A stretch of 64,000 bases of DNA from Clostridia bacterium (lineage in GTDB: Bacteria > Bacillota > Clostridia > Oscillospirales > CAG-272), in the NCBI GenBank assembly GCA_017472255.1, contig JAFUQU010000028.1, forward strand, positions 48,097 through 112,096, given 5' to 3'. This document shows, piece after piece, positions 61,376-64,000 of this stretch. The notes below the pieces were generated by a model, which ran no database searches, was not told the DNA's origin, and was given only the letters and a program-made list of their open reading frames with translations. A program made the translations under genes and the position numbers. Position 1 is the first letter of the stretch. Each line of letters starts with the position of its first letter.

Positions 61376-62884
61376 TTATGGCCGGATGATATAAACCTTT
61401 GCGTCCGTATCGCCGAAGATCTTTTCGATTTTCACGTCCGCCTCATCGTCGAAGACGAGAATCTCCGGCTCAGCCAGCTCATTGCCGCCGTACTGTCCGA
61501 TCATACCGCCCTCATGCTGGATGTAGGTGTTGCCGTGCATATCGGGGCAGCTGTCGTCCTTCTCTGCCACCAGATGAAGCATTCTGTACGCGGCACGGTC
61601 GAAGATGTTGTCGTGAACCGTGTAATTGGCGGCCTTGTTGGTGTAGCTCCAGCCCTTGATATGGGCGGGCGTGTGGTAATTATGCCGCTGCTGTCCCCAG
61701 CCATAGCCGGAATGACGGAGGATATTGCCGCACATCTCGATGCCGTCCATGCAGCTTTCGGTGTCGCCGTTGGTCATCTCGAGGAAATATTCGATGGAAT
61801 ACACGCAGTATTCGACCAGATTGTTCCGATAGAGAATGTTGGTCATTGCGTATTTCCTGCCGCCTGTAGTGACCTGATGAGTGATGCCCGCGTCGTAGAC
61901 CTGATAGATATAGCAGTTCTCCACCGTATAGTTATCACAGCCGCCGTAAATCTCGATGCCGTTGCCGAAGCGAGTAACCGTACCTCTACCGCCCTCCGGA
62001 TAATTTGGGTCTGTGCCGAAGTAGTGCTGAATCGTTCCGCCGATCCAGCCGATCTCGCAGTTTGAGACGTGAAGCCCCTTCACGCAGGCGCCGCCCGCCG
62101 CGATGGCGTGGAGTCCGATGTATTTCATGCAGAGATTGTCAATCCGCACGTTGGGATTGGAGCCAACATAAAACATCGCGCGTCTGGTCGGCGCTTCGAT
62201 GGAATCGAACACCTCGCCCGGATTTCCCCTGTCGCAGCGCAGGTAAAGCTCGCCGAGGCTGTTTTCGCCCATCTCAGGTATGGGGAAATCCTGCCCTTTT
62301 GAAGGACGGGTCGTGAGGATATCCTCAAAATGCCAGTAGATATCCAGATCGCGCACCATCTCCGCCCTCATGTCAAAGAACTTCGACTCGTCATTGCGGC
62401 AGACGAATTTCCCGTTGATGTAGGAGGGGATGAGCTTGACGGAATGCGCTTCGCCGTGGTTGAACACCAGCGTGCCCGGGTCAAGCAGCCGCTCACCCCA
62501 TTTCCAGATATGATGCTCGGGGTCAACCTCTGTCCAGAGCGCGGGATCGTCGAGGCTTCTGTCCCAGCCGTAGAGCTTTGGCTTTTCGCCCTCGCCGTAA
62601 GCGCCGTAGGTCACGCCCGCACGCGCCATAATTTTGCCGCGGAACAGGCCGCCGCGTTCAAAAAGCACGCCGTCGCCCTCCTTCAGCTCAGCCGACGAAA
62701 CCTTCGCCAACGTTTTCCACGCAGTTCCGGGCGAGCGTCCGTCGCTGCTGTCGTCGCCGGAATTGCTGACATAATAGATAGTTCCTCTGATATCGAGCGC
62801 GTCGGGTGCGTTCAGGATCTCCTGTCTGCGTTTTTCGCTCATCGCGTCGATCTGCTGTAAAAATTCTTTGGTTGCCGTAATCAT
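61376..62884 (-). CDS. Right-handed parallel beta-helix protein, second copy
   Basis: 502 aa from ATG 62884 (GAGGTGA upstream). N-terminus YYVSNSGDDSSDGRSPGTAW, then beta-helix coils including ITHQVTTGG, GNGIEIYGGCDNYTVENCYI and YQVYDAGITHQ. It is a divergent paralog of 55532-56947, longer by 31 residues, and likewise lacks a signal peptide. Possibly a glycosidase or lyase acting in the cytosol. Promoter 62953-62981. Confidence 0.8.
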   Translation of the reverse strand: MITATKEFLQQIDAMSEKRRQEILNAPDALDIRGTIYYVSNSGDDSSDGRSPGTAWKTLAKVSSAELKEGDGVLFERGGLFRGKIMARAGVTYGAYGEGEKPKLYGWDRSLDDPALWTEVDPEHHIWKWGERLLDPGTLVFNHGEAHSVKLIPSYINGKFVCRNDESKFFDMRAEMVRDLDIYWHFEDILTTRPSKGQDFPIPEMGENSLGELYLRCDRGNPGEVFDSIEAPTRRAMFYVGSNPNVRIDNLCMKYIGLHAIAAGGACVKGLHVSNCEIGWIGGTIQHYFGTDPNYPEGGRGTVTRFGNGIEIYGGCDNYTVENCYIYQVYDAGITHQVTTGGRKYAMTNILYRNNLVEYCVYSIEYFLEMTNGDTESCMDGIEMCGNILRHSGYGWGQQRHNYHTPAHIKGWSYTNKAANYTVHDNIFDRAAYRMLHLVAEKDDSCPDMHGNTYIQHEGGMIGQYGGNELAEPEILVFDDEADVKIEKIFGDTDAKVYIIRP

Positions 62885-62952
62885 ATTTTATCACCTCATG
62901 ACTGCCTTGGCGGCAGGTTTTATGGAATGCAGCATTCCTATGATGCAAGTAT

Positions 62953-62981
62953 ATTATACACAAACCATTTTCAAAAGTCAA
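62953..62981 (-). promoter_or_regulatory. Promoter for second beta-helix gene
   Basis: Minus strand TTGACT (62976-62981), 17-bp spacer, TATAAT (62953-62958). Confidence 0.75.
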
Positions 62982-63354
62982 GACCGAATATTACGGAAAG
63001 AATCAAATTTATATATATTGTTTATGCATAACGGTGCCCCCGCTTCCGCACGGCATCGGATGAGTTCTATCAATTAAGGTGTTTGGGAAAAAGATGAAAT
63101 TAGGTATCGTAAGAAACGAACGGAATTTCATATCTCCTTATAAATCGATATAAGTCCGATAAAGCTCGATGACACCAGGAAAAATCAGATTTCACGCTTT
63201 ATGTAACTCCATGTAAATCTATAAAGCCCAATGCGGCTGCTGTGTCAAAATGGTGTCAGACGGTTTAATGAAAACCCGAGAAAAAGCGAATACAACAAGT
63301 AACGTATGCGTCGCTGCTTTTACCAAAATTCACAGAAATAGGCGTGAATCACTA
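62982..63354. other. AT-rich non-coding stretch
   Basis: No frame with a ribosome site or known domain. Base composition is clearly lower in G+C than the genes to the left, which suits the edge of a mobile element. GTGTCA occurs twice in one short stretch near 63240-63260 (TGTGTCAAAATGGTGTCA). No integrase or attachment site could be recognised. Confidence 0.4.
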
Positions 63355-63383
63355 TTGACATTCATCGGATTCTGGTGTATAGT
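63355..63383 (+). promoter_or_regulatory. Strong promoter of a short transcript
   Basis: TTGACA (63355-63360), 17-bp spacer, TATAGT (63378-63383). Confidence 0.7.
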
Positions 63384-63389
63384 AGCAGC

Positions 63390-63730
63390 GGAGCAATCCG
63401 TTGAGCAGGACCTAAAGTTGAACTGCGTTCAGCTTGGAGTTCGGGCAGGTAACGATGCCGCAGGGCGGGAGTACCTTGCTGAGTGACGAAGGGCGCGTTT
63501 ATCTGAGTGGATGCGTACCGGAGCTCATTTATGGTTGCATGGGCACCATGACTCGGATAGGATGGAGACATCCGAAATAAAACTTGAATAGACAAAAGCT
63601 TTGCATAATGGCGGGTGCTCGTAAAACAGTTAAACTAAAAATTTAGCTATTTTACGGCATCTTTCAGACGGGGGTTGGCTAAACAAAAGTTAGCGATACT
63701 TGGTTTGATAACCGAGTATCGCTTCTTTTT
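63390..63730 (+). ncRNA. Candidate leader or small RNA before TnpV-like gene
   Basis: Bounded by the promoter at 63355 and the terminator at 63693-63722. It contains stems such as TCGGAT/ATCCGA and GAGTTCGG...CCGGAGCTC. It also contains a possible 26-codon open frame beginning ATGCGTACCGGAGCTC near 63510. Whether it is a leader with attenuation or a stand-alone RNA is unclear. Confidence 0.45.
63693..63722 (+). terminator. Terminator before TnpV-like gene
   Basis: GCGATACT and AGTATCGC arms, with GGTT/AACC inside and a short loop, then TTCTTTTTTTT. Confidence 0.85.
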
Positions 63731-63762
63731 TTACCCGTAAAAACGCTTTTGTGGAGGTACAT

Positions 63763-64000
63763 ATGATGCAGGAACTGAACTATATCTGTTGCGGTGATTA
63801 CTATATTCCCGATATTCGCATACCAGAGGAAACCAGACCTATTGGTCGTTGGGGGCGTATGCACAGAGATTATATCAAGGAGCATAATCCCATCCGCTTT
63901 AACGACCCAAGCTGAAAAAGTTGATGGAGGACAACGTTTTCCGCGTGGCGGTGCTTGAGCAGAAGGTGCCGACGGAAAAGCGCGAGGAATGGGTCGAAAA
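63763..64000 (+). pseudogene. TnpV-like transposon protein, partial and probably frameshifted
   Basis: ATG 63763 follows GGAGG by 6 nt. The first 50 codons read MMQELNYICCGDYYIPDIRI then PEETRPIGRWGRMHRDYIKE, resembling TnpV proteins of mobilizable gut elements. A TGA at 63913 closes this frame, but one added C (GACCCA to GACCCCA) gives PKLKKLMEDNVFRVAVLEQ, open to the window end. So it is cut by the right edge and carries a likely one-base loss. It marks the start of a mobile region. Confidence 0.5.

Noticed and set aside
61376..62884. Pectate lyase with secretion signal
   Set aside because: No signal peptide and no conserved lyase Arg/Asp set could be recognised.

Overview
The window reads as chromosome of a spore-forming member of the Clostridia with GC-rich genes (clearly above 50 percent by eye) and AT-rich spacers, probably an uncultured gut-type Firmicute. 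The main markers are spoIIGA-sigE, a cdaA-cdaR pair, a SCIFF peptide with its radical SAM maturase, a DUF1540 protein, a 2-oxoacid:ferredoxin oxidoreductase and a clostridial-style fab-acc cluster. Family or genus cannot be fixed from this sequence alone.

Layout. 0-3 kb: a glycyl radical enzyme cut by the left edge and a substrate-binding lipoprotein. 3-6 kb: AraC regulator, acetyltransferase, Nudix-acetyltransferase fusion and DUF402 protein in one tight operon. 6-10.8 kb: a sialidase-like propeller, an endonuclease/phosphatase-fold protein, a TrkH/TrkA potassium system and a DUF2442/DUF4160 pair. 10.8-14.9 kb: potABCD polyamine transporter. 15.4-20.3 kb: c-di-AMP cyclase operon that also carries an FAD oxidoreductase and a propeller protein. 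20.5-23.9 kb: ATPase plus ferredoxin-dependent 2-oxoacid oxidoreductase. 24-31 kb: a glycan block (GH31, MerR-kinase fusion, GH32/GH43-like protein, GH2). 32.5-40 kb: fatty acid synthesis. 41-43 kb: two tRNAs and spoIIGA-sigE. 43.4-51.2 kb: a second glycan/uronate block (GH2 mannosidase, lipoprotein, KDG kinase, KDPG aldolase, propeller, divergent AraC). 51.3-54.2 kb: SCIFF, maturase and an Orn/Lys/Arg decarboxylase-family enzyme, then about 370 bp that folds like a structured RNA. 54.6-62.9 kb: ZIP transporter, two parallel beta-helix proteins, a MocR regulator, glycerol-1-phosphate dehydrogenase, a RAYT remnant and a response regulator. 63-64 kb: AT-rich DNA leading into the start of a TnpV-like mobile-element gene.

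How the parts fit. The glycan enzymes have no visible signal peptides, so they probably act in the cytoplasm on imported oligosaccharides. KDG kinase and KDPG aldolase suggest uronate-derived substrates. The two lipoproteins (1549-2994 and 45986-47475) are receptors without nearby permeases.

Most unusual features. (1) A MerR DNA-binding domain is fused to an FGGY sugar kinase and sits behind a 19-bp-spacer MerR-type promoter. (2) Hairpin repeats occur that keep constant linkers but exchange their hairpins; two copies lie 43 kb apart, and a RAYT remnant is nearby. (3) An in-frame TAG interrupts the SCIFF maturase. (4) An unassigned structured RNA candidate lies at 54.25-54.62 kb. (5) A MocR protein has Arg where the PLP lysine should be. 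Several genes (MerR-kinase, GH32-like, lipoprotein, maturase, RAYT, TnpV) carry single lesions that could be true decay or assembly errors.
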